Position numbers and translations under genes: made by a program. Positions 25,061 to 33,157 of a stretch of DNA of 64,000 nucleotides are shown piece by piece. The stretch lies in the NCBI GenBank assembly GCA_040223615.1, contig JAVKFY010000079.1, positions 34,749-98,748 on the forward strand, read 5' to 3'. This DNA is from JAVKFY01 sp040223615 (GTDB lineage: Bacteria > Pseudomonadota > Alphaproteobacteria > GCA-2731375). The notes beneath the pieces are model-generated. The model worked only from the letters and a program-made list of their open reading frames with translations. It was not told the DNA's origin and made no database searches. The stretch's first letter is position 1. Each line of letters begins with the position of its first letter.

Positions 25061-25996
25061 TCAGATCACTTCCGGATTAGGCGTTCGATAGGTGAGCCGC
25101 TTGCCAACGACACCGCGCAGTGCGTTGTCGGCCCGCGCAACGTCATCGACACCAAGCGCGATCCGATTGTTGTACCGGAAGTCGTATTCGGCGAGGTAGC
25201 GGTGCAGGTGCCGCTTGTTGCAGTGCTGGTAAACGCCCTTCATCCCGCGCTTGAAGATGCTGAAGAAGCCTTCGATGGTGTTGGTGTGGATAACGCCGCG
25301 CCCGTACTCGCCCTTATTGTGGCTAACGAAGTCGTGCGCGAAGAACACGTCCGACAGGCCCTTATACTGGCCGGCTTCGTCGGTCATGATGTGGGCTTCG
25401 GCCGCAATGTTCTCCTGGAGGATCGGGACCAGGGTCGAAGCCTTCAGGTTATCGACAACCACGCTATGAGCCTTGCCGGACTTCCGATCTACCAGCGACA
25501 ACACCTTGTACTTGTGATGGTAGCCACGGCCCTTCTTCTCGCCCTTCGGCTTGATAGTCTTGTCGTGGCCGATGAAGGTCTCATCGACTTCAACCGGGGA
25601 GCCATCGGAACCGAACGGTGCCAGATCGCCGGAGCGCATCGCCTCGCGGATACGGTGCCCCATGAACCAAGCAGTCTTGAGGGTGACGCCCAAGGTACGA
25701 TGCAACTGGTTCGCGCTGATCCCCTTCTTGCTGGACGCAATCAGGAAGATCGCCTGAAGCCAGATGTTCAGCTTGACGTGGCTCTTCTCAAAGATGGTGC
25801 CGACTTTGACGGTGAAGGGCTTCCGGCAGGCGTAACACTTGTAGACGCCGATCCGGGTGCTTTTTCCCTTCAGCTTGCCGCTCTCATCGACCGTCCCGCA
25901 GTGCGGGCACACGCGACCTTCCGGCCAGACGCGCGCCTCGACGTATTCGTATGCGGCTTCTTCGTTGTGGAAGTGAGGGTCAGAGAGGATCGACAT
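25061..25996 (-). CDS. IS1595-family transposase
   Basis: A 311-residue transposase. The N-terminus has a zinc ribbon (CPHCG and CYACRKPF, residues about 31-62), then a helix-turn-helix-like region (SANQLHRTLGVTLKTAWFMGHRIR), then the DDE-type catalytic core: VEVDETFIGH (first Asp), MTDEAGQY (second Asp) and HTNTIEGFFSIFKRG (Asn/Glu). It appears intact, without frameshifts. The ribosome site GGAG is in the loop of a perfect 7-bp hairpin (25998-26015) just upstream, which may limit expression. It cuts at the 25-bp repeats of this element. Confidence 0.95.
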   Translation of the reverse strand: MSILSDPHFHNEEAAYEYVEARVWPEGRVCPHCGTVDESGKLKGKSTRIGVYKCYACRKPFTVKVGTIFEKSHVKLNIWLQAIFLIASSKKGISANQLHRTLGVTLKTAWFMGHRIREAMRSGDLAPFGSDGSPVEVDETFIGHDKTIKPKGEKKGRGYHHKYKVLSLVDRKSGKAHSVVVDNLKASTLVPILQENIAAEAHIMTDEAGQYKGLSDVFFAHDFVSHNKGEYGRGVIHTNTIEGFFSIFKRGMKGVYQHCNKRHLHRYLAEYDFRYNNRIALGVDDVARADNALRGVVGKRLTYRTPNPEVI

Positions 25997-25997
25997 C

Positions 25998-26015
25998 GGG
26001 GTAACTCCTTACCCC
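25998..26015 (-). promoter_or_regulatory. Hairpin presenting the transposase ribosome site in its loop
   Basis: On the minus strand GGGGTAA and TTACCCC form a perfect 7-bp stem with the ribosome site GGAG as the loop, ending one base before the start codon at 25996. It may modulate transposase translation, for example when read-through from outside the element folds differently. Confidence 0.5.
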
Positions 26016-26035
26016 ATATAGATAAGGAGGCGATG

Positions 26036-26060
26036 TGGGTACGTCAAGTATAATATCGCC
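26036..26060. repeat. Right terminal inverted repeat of the IS1595-family element
   Basis: Ends in ...TATAATATCGCC; complementary to the left end in 23 of 25 positions. Confidence 0.92.
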
Positions 26061-26068
26061 TTTCTTTT
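26061..26068. repeat. 8-bp target site duplication, right copy (TTTCTTTT)
   Basis: Matches 23977-23984 exactly. Removing the element plus one copy restores a continuous terminator T-tract followed by GCGGGAGAAGAC. Confidence 0.9.
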
Positions 26069-26141
26069 GCGGGAGAAGACCTTGCCGGCGCCATGCTCTA
26101 TGCTCGCGCGCAACGTAACCAGACGACGCGGCAAGGATTCC

Positions 26142-26930
26142 ATGGACTTCGACGGCTACAAGAAACTGTTCGACCTCTCCGGCAAGGCGGCGCTGATCAC
26201 CGGTTCCTCCAAGGGCATCGGGCGCGGCATCGCCGAGGCGATGGCGGCGCAGGGCGCCAAGGTGGTGATCTCCTCGCGCAAGGGCGACATCTGCGAGGAG
26301 GTGGCCAAGGGCATCAACGATGCCGGCGGCACCGCCATCGCGCTGCCCTGCAACGTCGGCCACCGCGACCAGCTGCAGAAGCTGGTCGACGACACCCGCA
26401 AGGCTTTCGGCCAGATCGACATCGTCGTCGGCAACGCCGCGGTGAACCCGTACTACGGGTCGAACCTCGACATTCCCGACAGCGCCATGGACAAGATCCT
26501 GCAGGTCAACATCTGCTCCAACCTGTGGCTGGCGCAGATGACCTTTCCGGAGATGCGCGAGCGCAAAGACGGCGTGTTCGTCATCGTCTCGTCGATCGGT
26601 GGCCTGCGCGCCTCGACCAAGATCGGTGCCTACTGCGTCTCCAAGGCCGCCGACATGCAACTGGTGCGCAACCTTGCGGCGGAGTTCGGCCAGGACAATA
26701 TACGGGTCAACTGCATCGCCCCGGGCCTGGTGCAGACCGACTTCGCCCGGGCGCTGTACGAAAACCCGGAAATCCGCGACAAACGCATCGCCGAAACCCC
26801 GATGGCGCGGCTGGGCAACCCGGAGGACATCGCCGGCATCGCGGTCTATCTGGCCAGCCGGGCCGGCGCCTGGACCTCGGGGCAGACATTCGCCATCGAC
26901 GGCGGCGTGACCACCGCCGGCACCGGCTGA
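26142..26930 (+). CDS. SDR-family oxidoreductase (FabG-like)
   Basis: A 262-residue classical short-chain dehydrogenase. The cofactor motif is TGSSKGIGRG (near residue 16), followed by NAAVNPYYG, the catalytic serine region VSSIGG (near 145) and YCVSKA (YxxxK, near 158). It ends with the usual SGQTFAIDGG. It reduces or oxidises a carbonyl with NAD(P)H; the substrate is unknown. Its start is 74 bases inside from the right edge of the IS target site, so the insertion separates it from whatever lay upstream. glnD follows after 19 bases. Confidence 0.92.
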   Translation: MDFDGYKKLFDLSGKAALITGSSKGIGRGIAEAMAAQGAKVVISSRKGDICEEVAKGINDAGGTAIALPCNVGHRDQLQKLVDDTRKAFGQIDIVVGNAAVNPYYGSNLDIPDSAMDKILQVNICSNLWLAQMTFPEMRERKDGVFVIVSSIGGLRASTKIGAYCVSKAADMQLVRNLAAEFGQDNIRVNCIAPGLVQTDFARALYENPEIRDKRIAETPMARLGNPEDIAGIAVYLASRAGAWTSGQTFAIDGGVTTAGTG

Positions 26931-26949
26931 CCCGACAGGGAGCAACCAA

Positions 26950-29829
26950 CTGAGCCGCGACGTACGCAACAAGCGCGCGATCATCGACCGCGCCGCGATG
27001 GCCGAGGCGCTGGACGCGGCGCTCGACGACCTCAATCCGGACTCGGCCGAGTTTCGCACCGCGCTGCTGGAACGGCTGAAGCAGACCGTCGCCGCCGGCC
27101 GCGACGAGATTCATGCCCGCTTCGAGGCCGGCGAGAGCGGCCTGGTGACGATGCGCGCCACCGCCTTCCTGATGGATCAGTTGGTGCGCCTGCTCTACGA
27201 CGTCACTACGACCAAGGTCTATCCGATCACCAACCCAACCGCCGGCGAGCGGCTCGGGGTGGTCGCGGTCGGCGGCTATGGCCGCGGCGACCTGGCGCCC
27301 GGCTCCGACCTCGACCTGCTGTTCCTGCTGCCCTACAAGCAGACGCCGTGGGGCGAGCAGTCGATCGAGTACATGCTCTACCTGCTGTGGGACCTGGGCC
27401 TGAAGGTCGGTCACGCCACCCGCTCGGTCGACGAATGCGTGCGTCTGGCCAAGAAGGACCTGACCATTCGCACCGCCCTGCTGGAGGCACGTTACCTGTG
27501 GGGCGACCAGGTCCTGTTCATGGAAATGCGCGCGGCCTTCCGCAAGCAGGTGATCGAGGGCAGCGGCCCGGAATTCGCCGAGGCCAAGCTGGCCGAGCGC
27601 GACGAACGTCACCGCCGGCTCGGCGACAGCCGCTACGTGCTCGAACCCAACGTGAAGGAAGGCAAGGGCGGCCTGCGCGACCTGCAGACGCTGTACTGGA
27701 TCGCCAAGTACGTCTACCTGGTCGAGGATGCCGCCGGCTTGGTCGAAGCCGGCGTGCTCAGCGCCAACGAGCGCCGCAAGTTCGCCAAGGCGGAGAACTT
27801 CCTGGCCACGGTGCGCTGTCACCTGCATTACCGCGCCGGCCGGCCGGAGGAGCGGCTGACCTTCGATGCCCAGGCCGACATCGCCGCCAAGCTCGGCTAC
27901 ACCGACCACGCCGGCAGCCGCGGCGTCGAACGCTTCATGAAACACTATTTCCTGACCGCCAAGGACGTCGGCGACCTGACCCGCATCGTCTGCGCCGCGA
28001 TCGAGGACCAGCACAAGCGCAAGAGCCGGTTGCGCCTGCCCAGGCTGGGCTTGCGCCGGCGCGAGGTCGATGGCTTCACCGTCGATGGCGAGCGCATCAC
28101 CATCAGCGACAAGGACGCTTTCAAGAACGATCCGGTGAAGCTGATCCGCCTGTTCCAGGTGGCGCAGGCGCGCGACCTCGACATCCATCCGCAGGCGCTG
28201 CGTCAGATCACCCGCGACCTGAAACTGGTGAACAAGAAGCTGCGCGCCGATCCCGAGGCCAACCGGCTGTTCGTCGACGTCTTGACCCACAAGCGCAATC
28301 CGGAGACCACGCTGCGGCGGATGAACGAGTCCGGCGTGTTCGGCAAGTTTGTGCCCGATTTCGGCCGCGTTGTCGCCCAGATGCAGCACGACATGTATCA
28401 CGTGTACACGGTCGACGAGCACACCATCCGCGCCATCGGCATCCTGGCTCGCATCGAGGCCGGCGAGCTCGACGACGACCATCCGATGTCGGTGCAGCTG
28501 ATCAAGAAGATCGCCAATCGTCGCGTTCTCTACCTTGCGTTGCTCCTGCATGACATCGCCAAGGGACGTGGCGGCGACCACTCCGTGCTCGGCGCCGAGG
28601 TGGCGCAGAAGCTGGCGCCGCGCCTGGGCTATGACAAGGCGGAGACCGACCTGGTCGCCTGGCTGGTGCGCTACCACCTGGCCATGAGCTCGGTGGCGTT
28701 CAAGCGCGACCTCGACGACCGCAAGACGATCACCGATTTCGTCGCCCTGGTGCAGAGCCCGGAGCGCTTGCGGCTATTGCTGATCCTCACCGTGTGCGAC
28801 ATCCGCGCCGTCGGGCCCAACGTCTGGAACGGCTGGAAGGGCCAGCTCCTGCGTCAGCTGTTCCATCGCGCCGAGGAACGCATGATGGGCGTCACCGCCG
28901 AGGGTACCCAGGCCGAGCGTGCCGCCCGCGTGAAGGATGGCCTGCGCGAGCGTCTGGCCGACGTCGACCAGAAGGCGCTGGAGGTGCACCTGGCGCGTGG
29001 CCCGGATTCGTTCTGGCTCGCCGTCGAACCGGAGAATCACGATCACTGGGCCCGCCTGATCGCTGCCGCCGACAAGGCCAAGCGCAGGCTCACCATCGAC
29101 GCTCGCGTGCACGAGTTTCAGTCGGTCACCGAGGTCACGGTCTACACGCCCGACCATGCCGGCCTGTTCTCGCGCCTGGCCGGCGGGATGACGGTGTCCG
29201 GTGCCAGTATCGTCGATGCGCGCATCTTCACGCTGTCCGACGGCATGGCGCTGGACGTGTTCTGGCTGCAGGACGACAACGGCGAGCCGATCGCCGGCGC
29301 CGCGTCGCTGAAGCGCTTGAAGGATCGTGTCGCCAAGGTGCTGACCGGCGATATCCGGCTGCGCGACACGCTGCCCGACCGGCGCGGCAAGCTGCCGACG
29401 CGGGCGGCGGTGTTCACCGTCGAGCCGCTGATCGTGATCGACAACGAGGCCTCGAACACGCACACGGTGATCGAGGTCAACGGCCGCGACCGGCCGGCCC
29501 TGCTGCACGACCTGACGCGCGCCTTCTACGACCTGTCGCTGACCATCGCGCATGCCCGCATCGCCACCTACGGCGAGCGCGCCGTCGACGTGTTCTACGT
29601 CAAGGACCTGTTCGGCATGAAGGTGACCCATGCCGGCAAGAAGCGCGCCATCGAGACCCGCCTGCGCCAGGCCATCGAAGGCCCGGCCGCGAAGGACAAG
29701 GCCGCGACGGCCAAGCCGCCGCCGAAGACGCCGCCGAAGTCACCGCCCAAGACCGGCAAGGACCCCAGGCCGGCGAGCAAATCCGACAGCAAATCCGAGT
29801 CGGGCCGCACCCGCCGCTCGGCGGCGTGA
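26950..29829 (+). CDS. glnD: [Protein-PII] uridylyltransferase/uridylyl-removing enzyme, probable CTG start
   Basis: About 959 residues. Order: nucleotidyltransferase domain (GGYGRGDLAPGSDLDLLFLL), central helical region, HD domain (LLLHDIAKGRGGDHS) and two ACT domains near the C-terminus. It senses glutamine and adds or removes UMP on PII proteins. The first ATG (26998) would remove the N-terminal KRAIIDR block that I recognise from related GlnD proteins; an in-frame CTG at 26950 lies seven bases after AGGGAG, so it is preferred. The last 45 residues are a Lys/Pro/Ser-rich tail (repeated PPK units) unlike the folded domains. It is followed by mazEF, then murJ. Confidence 0.93.
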   Translation: MSRDVRNKRAIIDRAAMAEALDAALDDLNPDSAEFRTALLERLKQTVAAGRDEIHARFEAGESGLVTMRATAFLMDQLVRLLYDVTTTKVYPITNPTAGERLGVVAVGGYGRGDLAPGSDLDLLFLLPYKQTPWGEQSIEYMLYLLWDLGLKVGHATRSVDECVRLAKKDLTIRTALLEARYLWGDQVLFMEMRAAFRKQVIEGSGPEFAEAKLAERDERHRRLGDSRYVLEPNVKEGKGGLRDLQTLYWIAKYVYLVEDAAGLVEAGVLSANERRKFAKAENFLATVRCHLHYRAGRPEERLTFDAQADIAAKLGYTDHAGSRGVERFMKHYFLTAKDVGDLTRIVCAAIEDQHKRKSRLRLPRLGLRRREVDGFTVDGERITISDKDAFKNDPVKLIRLFQVAQARDLDIHPQALRQITRDLKLVNKKLRADPEANRLFVDVLTHKRNPETTLRRMNESGVFGKFVPDFGRVVAQMQHDMYHVYTVDEHTIRAIGILARIEAGELDDDHPMSVQLIKKIANRRVLYLALLLHDIAKGRGGDHSVLGAEVAQKLAPRLGYDKAETDLVAWLVRYHLAMSSVAFKRDLDDRKTITDFVALVQSPERLRLLLILTVCDIRAVGPNVWNGWKGQLLRQLFHRAEERMMGVTAEGTQAERAARVKDGLRERLADVDQKALEVHLARGPDSFWLAVEPENHDHWARLIAAADKAKRRLTIDARVHEFQSVTEVTVYTPDHAGLFSRLAGGMTVSGASIVDARIFTLSDGMALDVFWLQDDNGEPIAGAASLKRLKDRVAKVLTGDIRLRDTLPDRRGKLPTRAAVFTVEPLIVIDNEASNTHTVIEVNGRDRPALLHDLTRAFYDLSLTIAHARIATYGERAVDVFYVKDLFGMKVTHAGKKRAIETRLRQAIEGPAAKDKAATAKPPPKTPPKSPPKTGKDPRPASKSDSKSESGRTRRSAA

Positions 29830-29836
29830 CACTGTA

Positions 29837-29869
29837 TTGCCCGCTCCTGGCTGTGTGATTACATTGTAA
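29837..29869 (+). promoter_or_regulatory. Candidate mazEF promoter with palindromic operator
   Basis: TTGCCC (29837-29842) and TACATT (29860-29865) are spaced 17 bp. The -10 overlaps a perfect palindrome TTACA-T-TGTAA (29859-29869), 23 bases before the mazE start. Antitoxins of this type repress their own promoter, so this is a plausible binding site. Confidence 0.5.
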
Positions 29870-29892
29870 CCACAAATGCGAGGAGGCGAAGG

Positions 29893-30144
29893 ATGAAGGT
29901 CGCGGTGGTTCGTATCGGAAATTCGCAGGGCGTGCGGATTCCAAAGCCGGTCATCGAGCAATGCGGATTCGGCAGCGAAGTCGAGCTTGAAGTTCGGGGC
30001 AATACTCTCGTGATCGCGCCGGTCCGCACGCTCCGCGAAGGATGGGACGAGTCGTTCAGGGCGATGGCCGAAGCCGGTGACGATCAGTCATTGTGGCCGG
30101 AAGACGTCGTGAACCGTTTCGACGACGAGGAGTGGGAATGGTAG
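29893..30144 (+). CDS. mazE: MazE-type antitoxin (AbrB-like domain)
   Basis: An 83-residue protein. The N-terminal 45 residues form an AbrB/MazE swapped-hairpin DNA-binding domain (VVRIGNSQGVRIPKPVIEQ), and the acidic C-terminal tail (DDQSLWPEDVVNRFDDEEWEW) is the usual toxin-neutralising segment. The ATG follows a strong AGGAGG site. It overlaps the toxin gene by seven bases. It probably represses its own promoter at the palindrome just upstream. The pair is inserted between glnD and murJ. Confidence 0.9.
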   Translation: MKVAVVRIGNSQGVRIPKPVIEQCGFGSEVELEVRGNTLVIAPVRTLREGWDESFRAMAEAGDDQSLWPEDVVNRFDDEEWEW

Positions 30145-30479
30145 GTCGGGTCCGGCGCTTCGACGTCGTACTCGTCGATCTGGATCCCACGCGCGGCTCG
30201 GAAATACAGAAGATGCGCCCCTGTCTCGTCGTGTCGCCGGATGAGATGAACGCACACCTTCGTACTTTGATCGTGGCGCCGATGACGACGACGGAGCGGC
30301 GTTACAAGTCGCGGGTCGCGGTCACCTTCCAGCGCAAGCGGGGCCAGATCGCACTGGACCAGATACACACCATCGACAAGCAGCGGGTTGTCCGGCGGCT
30401 CGGCACTGTCTCGGCCAAGTCCGCCGAAGCCGTTGCCAGGACCCTGGTCGAAATGTTCGCGGCCGCCGACAGCAAATGA
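30138..30479 (+). CDS. mazF: MazF/PemK-type endoribonuclease toxin
   Basis: A 113-residue MazF-fold protein: FDVVLVDLDPTRGSEIQKMRPCLVVSPDEMN at the N-terminus (the RP-x-L/V pattern and DP-x-x-G loop), IVAPMTTT and GQIALDQIHTIDK. These match ribosome-independent mRNA interferases. It overlaps mazE by seven bases and the murJ start by four (ATGA), so it is translationally linked to both sides. An upstream in-frame ATG at 30093 lies in mazE and is rejected. The cleavage site cannot be predicted. Confidence 0.92.
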   Translation: MVGRVRRFDVVLVDLDPTRGSEIQKMRPCLVVSPDEMNAHLRTLIVAPMTTTERRYKSRVAVTFQRKRGQIALDQIHTIDKQRVVRRLGTVSAKSAEAVARTLVEMFAAADSK

Positions 30480-32026
30480 CCCTGGTCCGCGCGGTCGCCA
30501 CGGTGAGCGGTCTGACGCTGGTCAGCCGGGTGCTGGGGCTGGTGCGCGACATCGCCATCGCGGCGCTGCTCGGCGCCGGGCCGGTGGCCGACGCTTTCTT
30601 CGTTGCCTTCAAGCTGCCGAACTTCTTTCGCCGGCTGTTCGCGGAAGGGGCGTTCAATGCCGGCTTCGTGCCGCTGTTCGCCGAGCGCCTGACGCAGGAC
30701 GGACCGGAGGCGGCGAAACTGTTCGCCGAGCGTGCGCTGGCCGTGCTGCTGCCGGTCCTGCTGGTCTTCGTGACCGTGGTCCAGATCGCCATGCCCGGCT
30801 TCATGCTGCTGCTGGCGCCGGGCTTCGCCGACGACCCGCAGCGCTACGACCTCGCCGTCGCCTTCGCCCGGCTGACCTTCCCCTATCTGCTGTTCATCTC
30901 GGTGGTGTCGCTGCTGGGCGGCGTGCTGAACGCGGTCGACCGGTTCGCCGCCGTCGCCGCGACGCCGATCGTGCTGAACCTGTGCCTGATCGCCGGGGTG
31001 ACGTTGCTGGCGCCGGCCTTCCCGACCGCCGGCCATGCCCTGTCGCTGGCCGTCGCGGTCGCCGGCATGGCGCAATTCGTCTGGCTGTTGCTCGCTTGCC
31101 GCCGCGCCGGCTTCGCCTTGCGGCTGCGCTGGCCCAGCCTGCACCCGGAGGTGAAGCGGCTCTGGCGGCTGGTGCTGCCGGCCGCGCTCGGCGCCGGCGT
31201 GTTCCAGATCGGCCTGATGATCGACGTGGTGCTGGCCTCGCTGCTGCCGACCGGCGCCGTCTCCTACCTGTTCTATGCCGACCGGCTGAACCAGATGCCG
31301 ATCGGCATCGTCGGCGTCGCCGTCGGCACCGCGTTGCTGCCCAGGCTGTCGCGCCAGCTCGCCGCTGGCCAGACGCGCGACGGCAACGACAGCCTGAACC
31401 GCGCCGTCGAGCTCTGCCTGCTGCTGACCATGCCGGCCGCGGTGGCGCTGATCATGGTGCCGGGGCCGTTGATCGCCACCTTGTTCGAGCGCGGCGCCTT
31501 CGACGCCGAGGCCACCGCCAAGACCGCCGCCGCGCTGGTCGCCTTCGCCATCGGGGTGCCGGCCTACGTGCTGGTCAAGGTGCTCGGCCCCGGCTACTTC
31601 GCGCGCCAGGACACCCGCACGCCGGTGCGCGTCGCGCTGCTCGCGCTGGCGTTGAACATCGTGCTGGCGGTGGCGCTGCTGCCGTTCCTGGCGCATGTCG
31701 GCCTGGCCCTGGCGACGGCGCTGGCGGCGTGGCTTAACGCCGGCTTGCTCGCCGCCGGCCTGTGGCGGCGCGGTCACTGGACCGCCGATGCCCGCCTGCG
31801 CCGGACGGTCGTCGGCATGCTGCTGGCCAGCGTCGGCCTGGCGGCGCTGCTCTGGGGCCTGGAGCTGCTGCTCGCGGCCGGATTCGCCGGCGGCAGCGGT
31901 GCGCGGGTGCTGGCGCTGGCGGCGCTGGTCGTCGGCGGCCTTGTCGGCTACGCGGCGCTGGCCCAGCTCGCCGGCGCCGTTGACTGGCGCGAGCTGCCCG
32001 GCCTGATGCGCCGCCGGTCCGGTTGA
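30476..32026 (+). CDS. murJ: Lipid II flippase MurJ
   Basis: A 516-residue membrane protein of the MviN/MurJ family with about 14 hydrophobic helices. Typical blocks are TLVSRVLGLVRDIAIAALLGAGPVADAFFVAFKLPNFFRRLFAEGAFN-type N-terminus (read in pieces) and VLGPGYFARQDTRTPVR near residue 365. It flips lipid II across the inner membrane for peptidoglycan synthesis. Its ATGA overlap with mazF means translation of an essential gene is tied to a toxin-antitoxin cassette. trpS follows after 55 bases. Confidence 0.95.
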   Translation: MTLVRAVATVSGLTLVSRVLGLVRDIAIAALLGAGPVADAFFVAFKLPNFFRRLFAEGAFNAGFVPLFAERLTQDGPEAAKLFAERALAVLLPVLLVFVTVVQIAMPGFMLLLAPGFADDPQRYDLAVAFARLTFPYLLFISVVSLLGGVLNAVDRFAAVAATPIVLNLCLIAGVTLLAPAFPTAGHALSLAVAVAGMAQFVWLLLACRRAGFALRLRWPSLHPEVKRLWRLVLPAALGAGVFQIGLMIDVVLASLLPTGAVSYLFYADRLNQMPIGIVGVAVGTALLPRLSRQLAAGQTRDGNDSLNRAVELCLLLTMPAAVALIMVPGPLIATLFERGAFDAEATAKTAAALVAFAIGVPAYVLVKVLGPGYFARQDTRTPVRVALLALALNIVLAVALLPFLAHVGLALATALAAWLNAGLLAAGLWRRGHWTADARLRRTVVGMLLASVGLAALLWGLELLLAAGFAGGSGARVLALAALVVGGLVGYAALAQLAGAVDWRELPGLMRRRSG

Positions 32027-32081
32027 CCGCCCCCGGTCGCTAGGCGATAACCCGCGCCTCTGCCAACGGGAGAACCAGCCG

Positions 32082-33080
32082 ATGCGACGTATCTTCTCGG
32101 GCGTACAGCCGACCGGGAATCTGCACTTGGGCAACTATCTCGGCGCGATCCGCAACTGGGCGCGCCTGCAGGACGAGTTCGAGTGCATCTACTGCGTCGT
32201 CGACCTGCACGCCATCACCCAATGGCAGGACCCGAAGGAGCTGACGCCGAACACGCGCGAGGTCGCCGCCTCGATCATCGCCGCCGGCGTCGACACCTCG
32301 AAGCACATCCTGTTCAACCAGAGCCAGGTGCACCAGCACGCCGAGCTTGCCTGGATCTTCAATTGCGTCGCCCGCATCGGCTGGCTGAACCGCATGACCC
32401 AGTTCAAGGAGAAGGCCGGCAAGCATCGCGAGAACGCCTCGGTCGGCCTGTACGTCTATCCCGACCTGATGGCCGCCGACATCCTGGCCTACAAGGCGAC
32501 GCACGTGCCGGTCGGCGAGGACCAGAAGCAGCACCTGGAGCTGACCCGCGACATCGCCTTGAAGTTCAACAACGACTTCGGGGCGCCGGACTTCTTCCCC
32601 ATCGTCGAGCCGCTGATCTACGGCGAGGCGACCCGGGTGATGAGCCTGCGCGACGGCGCGCGCAAGATGTCGAAGTCGGAACCGTCGGAGATGAGCCGCA
32701 TCAACCTGACCGACACGCCCGACGACATCGCTCAGAAGCTGCGCAAGGCGCGCACCGACCCGGAGCCGCTGCCGTCGGAGCTGGCGGGCTTGGAGGGCCG
32801 CGCGGAGGCCGCCAACCTGGTCGGCATTTACGCCGCGCTGGCCGACATCGAGCGCGCGGCGGTGCTGGCCGACTTCGGCGGCTCGTCCTTCTCCGACTTC
32901 AAGGCGGCGCTGACCGAGCTGGCGGTGGCCAAGCTGGAGCCGGTCGCCGGCGAGATGCGACGGCTGCGCGACGCGCCGGGCGATGTCGACCAAATCCTGC
33001 GGGCCGGCGCCGAGCGCGCCCGCGCGATCTGCGCGCCGATCCTGCAGGAGGTTTACGACACCGTCGGCTTCCTGCGCTGA
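32082..33080 (+). CDS. trpS: Tryptophan--tRNA ligase
   Basis: A 332-residue class I synthetase with the HIGH-like motif PTGNLHLGNYLGAI and the KMSKS motif (ARKMSKSEPSEMSRI, near residue 205). The tryptophan-recognition region VYPDLMAADILAYKA is intact. It charges tRNA-Trp. The glnD-murJ-trpS order is usual for this group once mazEF is removed. Two palindromic 10-bp repeats follow immediately after the stop. Confidence 0.97.
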   Translation: MRRIFSGVQPTGNLHLGNYLGAIRNWARLQDEFECIYCVVDLHAITQWQDPKELTPNTREVAASIIAAGVDTSKHILFNQSQVHQHAELAWIFNCVARIGWLNRMTQFKEKAGKHRENASVGLYVYPDLMAADILAYKATHVPVGEDQKQHLELTRDIALKFNNDFGAPDFFPIVEPLIYGEATRVMSLRDGARKMSKSEPSEMSRINLTDTPDDIAQKLRKARTDPEPLPSELAGLEGRAEAANLVGIYAALADIERAAVLADFGGSSFSDFKAALTELAVAKLEPVAGEMRRLRDAPGDVDQILRAGAERARAICAPILQEVYDTVGFLR

Positions 33081-33100
33081 ACCGTACGGAACCGTACGGA
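33081..33100. repeat. Tandem 10-bp repeat of a palindrome after trpS
   Basis: ACCGTACGGA occurs twice in direct succession; each copy contains the 8-bp palindrome CCGTACGG. It starts at the base after the trpS stop. Confidence 0.7.
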
Positions 33101-33118
33101 ACCCGCCGGCCCCGGCGC

Positions 33119-33136
33119 ACGTTGTCCCGGCAACGT
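33119..33136. other. Short perfect hairpin upstream of the lipid-kinase gene
   Basis: ACGTTG (33119-33124) pairs with CAACGT (33131-33136) around TCCCGG. No T-tract follows; role unknown. Confidence 0.4.
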
Positions 33137-33157
33137 GGGGGAGATCGGGACCATTCG

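Larger units (their letters stand above)
23985..26060 (-). mobile_element. IS1595-family insertion sequence with DUF3800 passenger (2,076 bp)
   Basis: Bounded by 25-bp terminal inverted repeats (23985-24009 and 26036-26060; 23 of 25 bases match) and an exact 8-bp target duplication. Inside are an intact transposase on the minus strand, a 52-codon accessory gene directly after it, and a DUF3800 gene on the plus strand between the left repeat and the accessory gene. The interior is visibly less GC-rich than the flanks. IS1595-family elements are known to include members with passenger genes. It sits in the T-tract of a terminator, between the small exported-protein gene and an SDR gene. Confidence 0.93.
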
